DNA from: Pachyseris speciosa
Taxonomy: Eukaryota > Cnidaria > Anthozoa > Scleractinia > Pachyseridae
Length of the DNA stretch: 64,000 nucleotides
Assembly: GCA_016490735.1 (NCBI GenBank)
Contig: JAEMWC010000625.1
Span: 297,001 to 361,000, forward strand
Direction: 5' to 3'
Position numbers and translations under genes: made by a program. Shown piece after piece: positions 42,100 to 51,142 of this stretch; within the stretch, counting starts at the first letter, position 1; each line of letters opens with the position of its first letter. Below the pieces are notes generated by a model, which was not told the DNA's origin, made no database searches, and worked only from the letters and a program-made list of their open reading frames with translations.

Positions 42100-42450
42100 G
42101 AAAAGAATTTCACTGCACTTCTTTATTCGACTCAACCTCTCGAATCACAATAGCCAAAGTTGTTTCTCCCATCCGTGACACGTACTCAGATCGGGTTGAT
42201 CAAATTTCAAATTTCCGCGGCAGAAGGTTCGACATACCCCGTGTGCGCCTGCAAATACGAGGTGAGGTTGGTGTACCCATACATCCCATCGGGGAACGTC
42301 AAAATTTTCAACTCTTGGCCCTTTTTTCTCCATTTCAGTTGGTTGTTGTTGTATTTTGCCGCCACATTGTGCGACGAATAGGTCATTGTAATCAACTCAT
42401 CGAGGGCGGCTTCGTAGTTCCGCGTTGGTCGAGTTCGATCGGGGGATTAA
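42100..42450 (-). pseudogene. Candidate penton-like protein with internal deletion
   Basis: Contains ITMTYSSHNVAAKYNNNQLK, LKILTFPDGMYGYTNLTSYL and then, after a break, RVTDGRNNFGYCDS. The opening matches the N-terminal strand region of penton-like proteins I associate with this element group, and the last piece resembles their C-terminus. Most of the middle is therefore missing, about 100-120 residues by recollection. Confidence 0.42.
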
Positions 42451-42479
42451 AGAAGATTAGAAAATCGCAAGACTGGAGT

Positions 42480-42738
42480 CAAGAAGCAGGTGAAAAGTCA
42501 TCTTATATAGTCCCGAATTATTTTCCGACCTTGAGCTTGTGTCAACAAGTCAAGTTTGACGAGTTTGGAAACCAACTGCACAATTTCTTTTCGCATCTTG
42601 GATGAGTTGTTTCCCGCTCTCAAAGAGCCAAGCTTCACATACAAATCGTTGATCATTTCTTCTACTTCCGCTTAAACCAAACGGGCTGGCAACAAAAAGT
42701 TTCCATGGATTACTCATCATTTGCGCCATGAAATGCAT
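42480..42738 (-). pseudogene. Small unknown protein fragment of the Polinton-like element
   Basis: Two overlapping frames give LYVKLGSLRAGNNSSKMRKE and LVSKLVKLDLLTQAQG in one, and a longer MHFMAQMMSNPWKLF frame in another. Helical and basic. A TTATATAG element is at about 42500. It borders the LINE insertion, and its true start may be lost. Confidence 0.3.
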
Positions 42739-42739
42739 A

Positions 42740-44795
42740 GAAGAGATTACTTAAAAAAGAAGCAGTTTTGTGCGGCTCCCCTTTGGCTTGGGATCAATAT
42801 AAACGTGCCCGGAACCACACAAACAACGAAAGTAAGAATGCTAAGCGTAAATATTTCACTGACAATCTCGAGTCTAGCAAATCAAATCCTAAAAAAACCT
42901 GGCAATTAAGTAATGAATTGTCCTCGCGACATCCAAACAAAGTGAGGAATATTGCGGAAATTAAGGTTAGGGAGCAAACTATAACTGAACCTTCTGAGAT
43001 AGCCGAAGAACTAAATCTGTATTTCTCAAGCGTTAGTGAGAAACTAGCCTCAGAAACACCGTCATCTAATGTCGAGCCTGAGTCCTACCTTGAAGCAACT
43101 GAAACAACTTTTTCTCTGAAAGATCCATCGGTGAACGTAGTTCCCAAATTGTTGACTAAACTAAACGAAAGGAAAGCTGCGGGCCTAGATAACATTCCAA
43201 CTAGACTTCTTAAAATGGCTGGCAACATAATCGCACCGTCGCTCACTCAAATATTTATAAAGTCGATTAACACTGGTATTTTTCCAACTGAGTGGAAACT
43301 CGCTAGAGTAACTCCTATTTTCAAAAAGGGCAAAGGGGACGACCCGAACAACTATCGACCAATATCCATTATTCCGACCTTTGCCATAATTTTTTCGCCA
43401 AAATTTTCGAAAAAATTATATACGACCAGCTTTGTGACTATCTTAATGATAACAACTTACTAACTCACTGCCAATCTGGATTCCGATCATTACACAGTAC
43501 ACTCACTGCATTGATTGAAGCCACAAATAGTTGGTTGGATAACGGCCTTGTAAATGGTGTAATTTTCATCGATCTGAAAAAAGCCTTCGACACCATCGAC
43601 CAAAGCCTCGGAAGTATGGTGTTGACACGAGTAGTCTCAAATGGTTTGAATCTTATCTCTCTGACCGAAGCCAAAAATGCAGCACAAATGGCCATTTAGC
43701 AAATACTGCCCCAGTCTCTTGTGGCGTCCCACAAGGTAGCAATCTTGGTCCACTCCTATTCCTAGTCTATATTAATTATCTTCCCAATTGCCTCACTTTA
43801 GCCTCTCCTAGAATTTTCGCTGATGATACTAATATGACCTTCGCTTCCAGTACGATGACTGATCTTGAGAATGCTGTAAACTTAGAACTAAGAAATCTTC
43901 AGCGCTGGCTTATAACCAATAGGTTAAGCCTTAATATCGCTAAAACTGAATTCATGGTAATTGGGTCAAATCAACGAATACATGCTCTATCGAATAATCA
44001 GATCGATATTGAGATCGACGGGAAATCGATCAAAAAAGTGGAAGAAGCTAAATCGCTGGGCTTGTTTATTGACGAACACCTTTCATGGACAAAACATATA
44101 GAAGAAATTAGTAAGAAGATATCCTCAGCCATAGGCGCTCTTAACTAATAAGACCATTGATTTCCGAAAGTAGCGCTCTTCAAATCTACCAAGCGTTGAT
44201 TTTGCCACACTTTGACTATTGCTGCCCTGTTTGGGATGAACTCAGCGTTACCTTTAGTGAAAAACTCCAGAAACTCCAAAATAGGGCTGCCAGGGTCATT
44301 ACCCGGTCCAGTTATGACACTAGTGCCAGTATTCTCCTAAATAGGCTCAACTGGGACAATCTTACCACACGAATTGATTTGATTTGATTTGATTTTGATT
44401 TGAAGGAAAAAGCTTAAGGCGATGTTAATGTTTAAAATAGTTAAAGGGCTTTCCCCAGCGTACCTGCAATATTTATTTAGCATCCGTAGTACACCGTATA
44501 ACTTAAGAGATACTGAGATTAAACTAAACCTGCCCAAGCCACGCACGAACTATTGTAAGCGTGCCTTGGGCTACAGCGGGCGCTACTATGGAATAGCCTA
44601 CCCGTAAATTTAAGAAAATCAGACTCTCTTGGATATTTTAAAAGGGAACTTGACAAATTTTACAGCGATTGTCAGTCGGGCTCCCACACGGCAATCTTGT
44701 AAAACAGTGTTGTTTTAATTAATTTTATTAATGTACTACAAACTGAAGATTTTACCGTGTATAAATAAATAAAGTATGTATGTATGTATGTATAT
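42740..44795 (+). mobile_element. CR1/L2-like LINE fragment, 5' truncated
   Basis: Reverse transcriptase only: LNERKAAGLDNIPTRLLKMA, RVTPIFKKGKGDDPNNYRPI, GVIFIDLKKAFDTID, CGVPQGSNLGPLLFLVYI and the catalytic IFADDTNMTF, then the C-terminal LQNRAARVITRSSYDTSASI. Frames change at about 43400, 43465, 43700, 44150 and 44400. No endonuclease. The 3' end is AATAAATAAAG followed by a (TATG)n microsatellite instead of poly(A), typical of the CR1/L2 group. It interrupts the gene whose remaining part is at 44800-45280. Confidence 0.8.
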
Positions 44796-44799
44796 TGTG

Positions 44800-45280
44800 T
44801 ATTTTCCACTTTTTACTATTTCTTGCCCACTGTTTTCCATTTTCGTAACCATGCTGCTGAGCGATCGCAAATCGTCAGACTCGTTGTATGTTTCGAGAAA
44901 CTCCGTTGGCGCTGGTTTCCCCCAACTTTGTCGCGGAGCCTCTTCCTCCATTGGTGGAGGGGTGGGGGAAGTTCGTGGACGTCATCGACGACAGGCGAGG
45001 GAGGAGGTGTGCGGGCTTCTGGCCGAAACCCCTCCTGCCAGTCGAAAGGGTTGATTTTGTCAAACTCCTCCATAGCGTAGTTTGGTCCCTTTTCGGGTGG
45101 TTGTTCAGCCTGGGTTGGGGTTTCCAACCGTTTTGTGATCGGTTTGAAAACCCGCTCCGCTTCGATTTCCCCCAACGCCTTTGGAAGTTTGTCCCGTTTG
45201 AAAGTTTGCCTGATCTCAGCTTCTTGTTTTTCCAGCGCAGCTTCAGCCGCGGCCCGCTCTCGCCTTTTCTTCGGAGACAT
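44800..45280 (-). pseudogene. Charged, Pro-rich protein truncated by a LINE
   Basis: Starts MSPKKRRERAAAEAALEKQE at 45280. Helical and basic at first, then acidic/Pro (EARTPPPSPVVDDVHELPPP). A frameshift near 44945 moves the reading to SWGKPAPTEFLETYNESDDL, which runs to IVKSGKY before entering the LINE microsatellite near 44795. A TTATATATG element precedes the ATG. I recall this as a common partner of the ATPase in cnidarian Polinton-like elements; function unknown. Confidence 0.5.
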
Positions 45281-45338
45281 TATATATGCAGAATGAAAAA
45301 TTCCAAACTATGAACCCAGCTCGGCGGGGAAAAATTGG

Positions 45339-45917
45339 ATGCAGTGCCACCCGTCCATGCCCGAGGATATTTTTCGGATGTTAATTTGTGGACCAAGCGG
45401 TTCCGGCAAGACAAACATTTTGCTCCACATGATTTTAAAGCTGTTGGATTACGACAAGGTTCTGCTTTTCTCGAAGAACCTTCACCAAAACAAGTACCAG
45501 GCCCTTTTGGACCACTTTGCTGAAAAAATCAACCCCAAGGTGGGTTACGAAGTTATTGAGGCGTTTGGAGGGGACGACATCATTCCTCTCGAGGAGCTTC
45601 CCCTCCCCGAGGATGGGCCCGACAACCAGAAGATTGTTGTCTTTGGTGATTCGGTTTGCGAAAAAAACCAAGACAACATTGTGGAATACTTCGTTGGTGG
45701 TCGACACCACAACTGCGCTGTGATTTATCTTTCGCAGGACTTTTTCAAAACCCCCAAAATTATCCGTGACAACTGCAGCCATTTCTGTATTTTAGCTTTC
45801 CCTGAAAGAGAGAACAGACGGATCGCTGCCGATCTGGGGGTGAATCCCGACCTGCTGAAACGCGCAACCGACAAAAATTGTAATTTTTTTATTACGACAA
45901 GCCGAAGAAAGAGATGA
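45339..45917 (+). CDS. Packaging-type ATPase of the Polinton-like element
   Basis: 192 residues, intact. Walker A is LICGPSGSGKTN near residue 17. Walker B is KIVVFGDSV; relatives usually carry two acidic residues here (hydrophobic-D-D), so Gly-Asp is a possible loss of one. VEYFVGGRHHNCAVIYLSQD corresponds to the sensor block. Shorter than the ATPase at 8632-9384 and only distantly similar. It is divergent from the Pro-rich gene with a ~58-bp gap. Would drive DNA packaging. Confidence 0.78.
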   Translation: MQCHPSMPEDIFRMLICGPSGSGKTNILLHMILKLLDYDKVLLFSKNLHQNKYQALLDHFAEKINPKVGYEVIEAFGGDDIIPLEELPLPEDGPDNQKIVVFGDSVCEKNQDNIVEYFVGGRHHNCAVIYLSQDFFKTPKIIRDNCSHFCILAFPERENRRIAADLGVNPDLLKRATDKNCNFFITTSRRKR

Positions 45918-45950
45918 ATAAACATTTCGATTAGAGTATGTAAAAAAGAC

Positions 45951-46552
45951 ATGGGGTGGTTAAACGAACTTCCGGGAAGCTTTTTCCGAAGCGCGGGAGA
46001 AGGAGCCCCCGGTCCTCCTGGTCCTCCTGGTCCGCGCGGTTTACATGGATAGAAGGGGGATCGTGGTCCTGCGGGGCCAACAGGACCAAATCAAAATATC
46101 CATCAAATACTTGATAGATGATGTCGATGAATCTTCGCATGAAAACAACATAACTGTGCACAGTATTTCGAATTTTTCAGCCTCTCCCCACCAAATAAAC
46201 CAATCGGTGTACAATTTTACTCATTGATAACAAAGATGGAACTGAACAATATCGCTTCAGAATTAGTTTCAACCTTTTCAGGCTCCCAATCGGTTTTTAT
46301 ACCTTTGTTGTGGAGTTTTTCCCTCCGGAAATGAGAAATGTCAGCGTTTATGCGACTGCCGACACGGTGTCATTTGGTGCACAAACCTCGAAAACATTCC
46401 AACCAACAGCTTCCATCGCGGCTATGTCAAAATGGTGCTGCACTTCGAAAAACGACAGGCCGGCCAACGAGAATATCTGTATCTGGATCTGCATGGGAAA
46501 ACCGCAAATCACAGGACATATGGTTGTCTACGGTTTGAATGGAACGATATAG
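45951..46552 (+). pseudogene. Collagen-like protein with C-terminal head domain, broken
   Basis: Starts MGWLNELPGSFFRSAGEGAP. Gly-X-Y repeats follow (GAPGPPGPPGPRGLHG, then after a TAG, KGDRGPAGPTGP). Other frames continue with YLIDDVDESSHENNITVHSI and a strand-rich C-terminal part, VEFFPPEMRNVSVYATADTV to GHMVVYGLNGTI at 46552. Collagen stalks with a globular head are a known design for viral fibres. The collagen part is short, so repeats may have been lost. At least one stop and two shifts. Confidence 0.6.
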
Positions 46553-46700
46553 AAAGTGCCTTTCACCGTTTTCGACCAAATTTTCTTTGCACAAGATGGG
46601 CGAATGGTAATGCAAACTGATTTAGATATCAAATGAAGAATGATCCTCGCAGTTATGAACGCAATTTATGCAATTGCGAAAAGAAGCCCGAAAAAATTCA

Positions 46701-46748
46701 GGACTTCAACGGGGTTCGAACCCGTGACCTCGCGATTACCGGTGCGAT

Positions 46749-46774
<26 letters not shown>
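46701..46774 (-). tRNA. tRNA-Thr-like sequence (pseudo-tRNA), copy 3a
   Basis: 74 nt with consensus boxes TAGCTCAGTTGG and GGTTCGAACCC and an intact acceptor stem; among the best-preserved of the nine copies. Confidence 0.45.
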
Positions 46775-46789
<15 letters not shown>

Positions 46790-47003
46790 AGGTCAATTGT
46801 GGGTTCATATGATCCGTGAAAGAAATGAGTATGAATGATATATGAAATGAATCATATATGATTTTCGCAATTGCATAAATTGCGTTCATAACTGCGAGGA
46901 TCATTCTTCATTTGATTTCATTTCCGCAGTTCATATATGATTCATTTCATATATCATTCATACTCATTTCTTTCACGGGATCATATGAACCCACAATTGA
47001 CCT

Positions 47004-47018
<15 letters not shown>

Positions 47019-47044
<26 letters not shown>

Positions 47045-47092
47045 ATCGCACCGGTAATCGCGAGGTCACGGGTTCGAACCCCGTTGAAGTCC
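47019..47092 (+). tRNA. tRNA-Thr-like sequence (pseudo-tRNA), copy 3b
   Basis: Same consensus boxes as 3a. Followed by TGAATTTTTTTCAGGC, a small hairpin plus T run that could serve as a Pol III terminator. Confidence 0.45.
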
Positions 47093-48333
47093 TGAATTTT
47101 TTTCAGGCTTCTTTTCGCAATTGCATAAATTGCGTTCATAACTGCGAGGATCATTCTTCATTTGATTTCATTTCCGCAGTTCATATATGATTCATTTCAT
47201 ATATCATTCATACTGATTTAGATATATTAACACACAGGGTGGTGAACAAAGGGCAGGGTGGGTTTCACATAGAGGATGGGGGCATAACGACCTTGGATGA
47301 ACATTTGAATATGAACGGTTTTCTCCTTTTTCGAGCAAAGGTGGGTACTGGTTTGGATTTGAACAATACCGCTGTCACAAATGGAAATGTCGTTTTGTTT
47401 CAAAGCTCCCCCACGCGGTTGACTATGGGAGTCACTCTCGATATCGGGGGGGGGGGGGGAATTTGGCGACTAATTGGAAATTGAGTAATTCTTTTGACCT
47501 GAACGGACAATACATCACCAACGGAAGTAATGTTTTGTTTGGGGGAAACGATCAACAAATGGTTTTACACACCGACTTGAATGAAAACGGGTACAGTGTG
47601 GTTGGAAAGAATGGGGGCGGCTTTGAAGTAGATGATGATGGTAGAACAAAATTGCATGGTGATTTGGATTTGAACGGGCATAAAATTCATGAAGTCATTG
47701 ATTTTAACGGCGGGCGCCCCAGATTGGTGAACGATTTTTATTTGGGTGGCAGAAAAATAATGAGTGGCAGCACACCGCTGTTGGAATATCGTCAAAACAC
47801 AAGATTCCTCCGGCCGTTTAATCTTCCCGAAACAATGACAATTGTGTTGGAAAGTGATTTCGTTACGAGTGAAGGCACTGGTGGAGCAAATAACCAGAAC
47901 CCGTGGACATTTGTTAGAATTTCAAGACTTTGGCAACCTTACACCGCATTTCAAAGAATATTGAGTGTGAACTCGACTTCTTATAGCGGAGAATTGCCTC
48001 ATAACATAAATTTGAAGATTACTTGCCACATAGGTGATTTTGTTTCCCCCAAAGACAGATGGTTCACGTTTCCGAAAAGAAATGTGTCAAAAAAAATAGA
48101 TGTTAATATGATAATTGAAGATGACTGCAGATATATTGCTTCTTAGTTACAAAACCTGAACAGAAACATCAGGGTAAAACTGCAAGTAACTTTCCGCTCA
48201 TAAATAAATCCTGTTCAAAAAACCCCAACACCACTGTCGTCTGAAATTGTTTCTGACAGAAAGCCGCTCCCTCCCCCTCTCAACATTTTTTACTTCAACC
48301 ACATCGACCCAACCCTTCGAAGGACACCGTCGA

Positions 48334-48736
48334 TATGTTGAAGAGGCTTTATACCTTTTGCCACAAGAAACATTGGGCCTACGACAAACTTTTCCGAACG
48401 TTTCAGCGTAGAAACTTACTTTGCAACGTGGTTGCGGGAAAAGCTGTTGTGACAGGAGCTGTCTCCGGAGGGTTACTCTCCAACCTGCTGTCATTGCCAG
48501 CCTGACAGTGTTTGGTGCTGTTGTCAAAGTTGTCGCGAAGGTGAAGAAGTACGACAGAAAGGCCGAACAAAAAAATACTGGATGCCATCCGGTTCCATCT
48601 CCGGGGAGAACCTTTCGATGTAAAGGAGTTTCTCGACAAGCTGAAAATGATCGACGACTTCGTTTCCGACCACTGCATGGAAATCCCAGAGAAACTACAG
48701 ATAAAGTGCGCCAAACGCTTCGTCGCGGAGCGCTAG
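48334..48736 (+). pseudogene. Unknown protein with hydrophobic segment, frame-shifted
   Basis: Starts MLKRLYTFCHKKHWAYDKLF. A hydrophobic stretch VVAGKAVVTGAVSGGLLSNL could be a membrane segment. Frames then change (near 48500 and 48570) to a helical region FHLRGEPFDVKEFLDKLKMI and EKLQIKCAKRFVAER, ending near 48736. It follows the fibre gene on the same strand. Family not recognised. Confidence 0.42.
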
Positions 48737-48743
48737 ACGCTAT

Positions 48744-49316
48744 TCAAGCCCCACCACCATCCGTCGAAATTTTCTTTCGACGGCGACGTGTTGCTGGGTG
48801 AATTTTTTCGACGGTTGGAAAGAGGTTCGCGAGAATTTCTTTCCTGCGCGGCCAAACACTTTCTGGAACCGCTTGAAAGTAATCGAACAGAAAGCAAACG
48901 TAGTTTACCGATCTGGGGGAAACATACCCTCTGAAATTGTGGATGAGGTTTCCCAAAAACTTCCACCGCGAAAGGTCGTCCAGTTCTCGCCTGGTGTTGA
49001 CGGCGTCGAATATTTCGTGTTTCTTGAGAACTTTGCGTAGATTGGTGTATGAAACGGGGTTGGTTGACCACCCCACGTCCTCCCTGGTTTTGTTTGGGGT
49101 GGCGAGCTCCTCAACTTTCCCACAGTGGTAACACACAAGCTCGAAAGCAACAAAATCATTTTTCATTCTTTCGCCACAACATTTTTTTATGTCCGCAATT
49201 GTTACCTCCACCTCCTCTTCGGATGGAATGTCGAGCCCCTCAGGTTTTCCACAGCGCCGACACATCAACCCGAAACCAACATAATCCTCAATCATTCCTT
49301 CGCCACAACACGTCAT
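48744..49316 (-). CDS. Double zinc-ribbon protein
   Basis: About 190 residues from MTCCGEGM. Two repeats at the N-terminus: CCGEGMIEDYVGFGLMCRRC and CCGERMKNDFVAFELVCYHC, each with two Cys pairs suited to one zinc, followed by GK. Then a helical domain SYTNLRKVLKKHEIFDAVNT to VWPRRKEILANLFPTV and a basic tail. TFIIB- or late-transcription-factor-like ribbons in viruses look like this, so a transcription role is possible but unproven. The gene is divergent from integrase, with starts only 25 bp apart. Confidence 0.6.
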   Translation of the reverse strand: MTCCGEGMIEDYVGFGLMCRRCGKPEGLDIPSEEEVEVTIADIKKCCGERMKNDFVAFELVCYHCGKVEELATPNKTREDVGWSTNPVSYTNLRKVLKKHEIFDAVNTRRELDDLSRWKFLGNLIHNFRGYVSPRSVNYVCFLFDYFQAVPESVWPRRKEILANLFPTVEKIHPATRRRRKKISTDGGGA

Positions 49317-49341
49317 CTTACCCACTGTTTATATGTTCAAT

Positions 49342-50375
49342 ATGGAAAAACACCTTTCAAAAATTTATTACAGCCCGCAAGGTTATTGGAAGGGGTTTGC
49401 CGCGGTGAAAAATCTAGCCCAAGCCGCAAAGGTTAGGAACCTGTGGCCAAACAATGGTTGCAAAGGCAGGCGCTTTGGCAGATCTTTCTTCCCGCGCCGC
49501 GGCCAATTCCTCGATCGAAGTTTGACGTGCTAACACCCAACGCGGTGCACCAAGCCGATCTGCTCTTCATGCCGCACGACAGAATGGGAAGAAAAACTTT
49601 CACATACGCGCTGACTTTGGTTGACGCAGCCAGCTGCTTCAAGGCAGCTGAGCCTCTGACCTCGAAAAATTGTGACGAGGTGACTCGGGCCTTTGAAAGG
49701 ATTTACAAGCGCGGGCATCTCAAGTGGCCAAAGCTGCTGCCAGTGGACCCTGGACGAGAGTTCATGGGTGCTGTTTCAAAAATCATGGGGGCGCGTGGAA
49801 CGAACATCCGCCGTGGACATGTGGAAGTGCATCGCGACCAGGCGATTGTGGAACGCTTCAACCGCATTCTTGCTGCGCGTCTGTTCGGACACCAGTATGC
49901 TGTCGAAATGCGGCTTACGGGTTTGAAACCCACAGATGCGATCCGAGAACAATCCGTTTTTGCACAGCCTGCAACTCCGTATTTCAGGCCTTTTGGCGCG
50001 GCCGAAAAAAAGCTTCCCCTTGGCGTGGAAGTACGCTATCTGTTTCAACCTGGTGAGTTGGAAGGTGGTACGAGAAGGGCCACAGATCCAATCTGGTCTC
50101 TGCAAACTTTCACGGTGGGCAAGGTCATGGTGAAACCCAGCCAACCTGTCATGTATTGGCTTTCCGATGGACCGAAACGAAGCTTCGTGCGCGAAGAGTT
50201 GATGGTTGTCCCCCCGAATACCGAATTACTCCAACCAACCCAAACTAGTTGGAAAGGTGAAACTCAATGGGTTCTGTGTGAATACCATCCGGCAGCACCC
50301 ACCGCTTGTCGTAATAGGCGCTCAGACCCAACTTGTGCTGCTCATACGTCAACATCCGCCCATTCTTCATTCTGA
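49342..50375 (+). pseudogene. rve integrase of the Polinton-like element, one frameshift
   Basis: Starts MEKHLSKIYYSPQGYWKGFA; a two-base shift near 49430 moves to the frame 49443-50375. The catalytic core shows VHQADLLFM (Asp), LPVDPGREFMG (Asp) and VHRDQAIVERFNR (Glu). The C-terminal part has PIWSLQTFTVGK and GPKRSFVREEL, an SH3-like or beta-rich end rather than a chromodomain. Between EMRL and TGLKP the spacing seems shorter than I recall for the family, suggesting an internal deletion. It differs clearly from the integrase at 2388-3572. Its last codons run into the opposing polymerase 3' end. Confidence 0.75.
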
Positions 50376-50872
50376 ACCCTCTGTTCTCTGCTTTGTCATT
50401 TGCCTCGTGCAACGTAGCTTTAAACCTTGCCCATGTCAGTCGGTTCTGCGCTTTGGTCATTCCTTTCGTGCTCAGTTTGTCTGCCGTGGTGTCTGTGGCG
50501 AAACGGGGACCTGGTACGTAGGGAGGGACCCGATTCAATTTTGCCGCCAAACGTTTCTCCTCTTCCCAAACGAACCTGGCTTTTCTCTCAGACAGCTGGA
50601 CCATACGCTTGCCCGCACATTCGCGCCGAAACCGCTCTTTACACCAAGGCACTGGAGTTTTGCTGAAATCTGGCTTTACCTTGTCTTGCTCTTCCATCAA
50701 CTTGGCCAGCTCTTTCTCTGTGAAGTCGTGTTTCTGCCCGGCAACGGAGACGAAATAGCACTTGGACGAAAGGGCAGTCACTTTTTCCCTCTCACACTCC
50801 AACTGAATAGCCCCGGCGTTCGTTTTGTTTCACTGCTTTGCGACAGCCAAAGGTGGTTCTCTCTTTCAAACC
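50245..50872 (-). pseudogene. Polymerase B C-terminus of the Polinton-like element
   Basis: Continuation of the gene at 55668-58996 beyond the gypsy insertion. Contains the SSKCYFVSV block, then TADKLSTKGMTKAQNR and ENRGFRMKNGRMLTYEQHKL, LSAYYDKRWVLPDGIHTEPI, which align in order with the end of the first Polinton's polymerase (MYTYEQVRDGFSYFYPKRKV). A shift near 50815 separates it from KRTPGLF-like residues at the insertion edge. Overlaps the integrase 3' end. Confidence 0.8.
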
Positions 50873-51056
50873 TGTAGTGTACACTGTATTAGACCGGAAG
50901 TTTACCGGAAACCATTTCTGGGTTTCCCAAGATGCGTAGTGGGGTTGGTTGTAATGTGAATGTGTGTGTTCGGGGAAGCCATATTGTGTTAGCGTTAGAC
51001 GTTGTGTTCATCCTGTAACATCGAGGCAGCTAGCCATTAAAGGACGAGATTTCACA
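50873..51056 (+). repeat. 5' LTR of the gypsy element
   Basis: Starts TGTAGTGTACACTG and ends GATTTCACA. Short (184 bp); no clear TATA box seen. Confidence 0.92.
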
Positions 51057-51142
51057 TCTGGCGACGAGGATGGGATGGTAGAGGACACCTTCGTTGTAGT
51101 TTCAAGTGGGCTTCGTATTTTGTGGAGGCACGGGTTGTTGTG

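Larger units (their letters stand above)
46630..47211. mobile_element. tRNA-like inverted repeat array 3, inside the fibre gene
   Basis: 582 bp with one minus unit (46701-46774) and one plus unit (47019-47092), tail to tail compared with array 1. A perfect 14-bp target duplication ACTGATTTAGATAT lies at 46616-46629 and 47212-47225. Near 46862 the junction between the two half-units has lost part of the plus unit's leader and replaced it with tail sequence. Confidence 0.85.
46556..48146 (+). pseudogene. Tandem-repeat fibre-like protein, split by a tRNA-like array
   Basis: Reading opens before the array (FAQDGRMVMQTDLDI up to 46629) and continues after it (47226 on), so the gene spanned the site. 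Repeats of roughly 28-30 residues carry (L/F)DLNG or NMNG cores: HLNMNGFLLF, LDLNNTAVTNGNVV, FDLNGQYITNGSNV, DLNENGYSVVG, LDLNGHKIHEV, FYLGGRKIMSG. A run of twelve or so G (47449-47460) shifts the frame. The C-terminal ~110 residues form a separate strand-rich domain. The repeat pattern suggests a beta-helical tail-fibre shaft. Confidence 0.6.

Noticed and set aside
50206..50877. 223-codon plus-strand frame overlapping the integrase end
   Set aside because: Antisense to the polymerase C-terminus, which has recognisable motifs.
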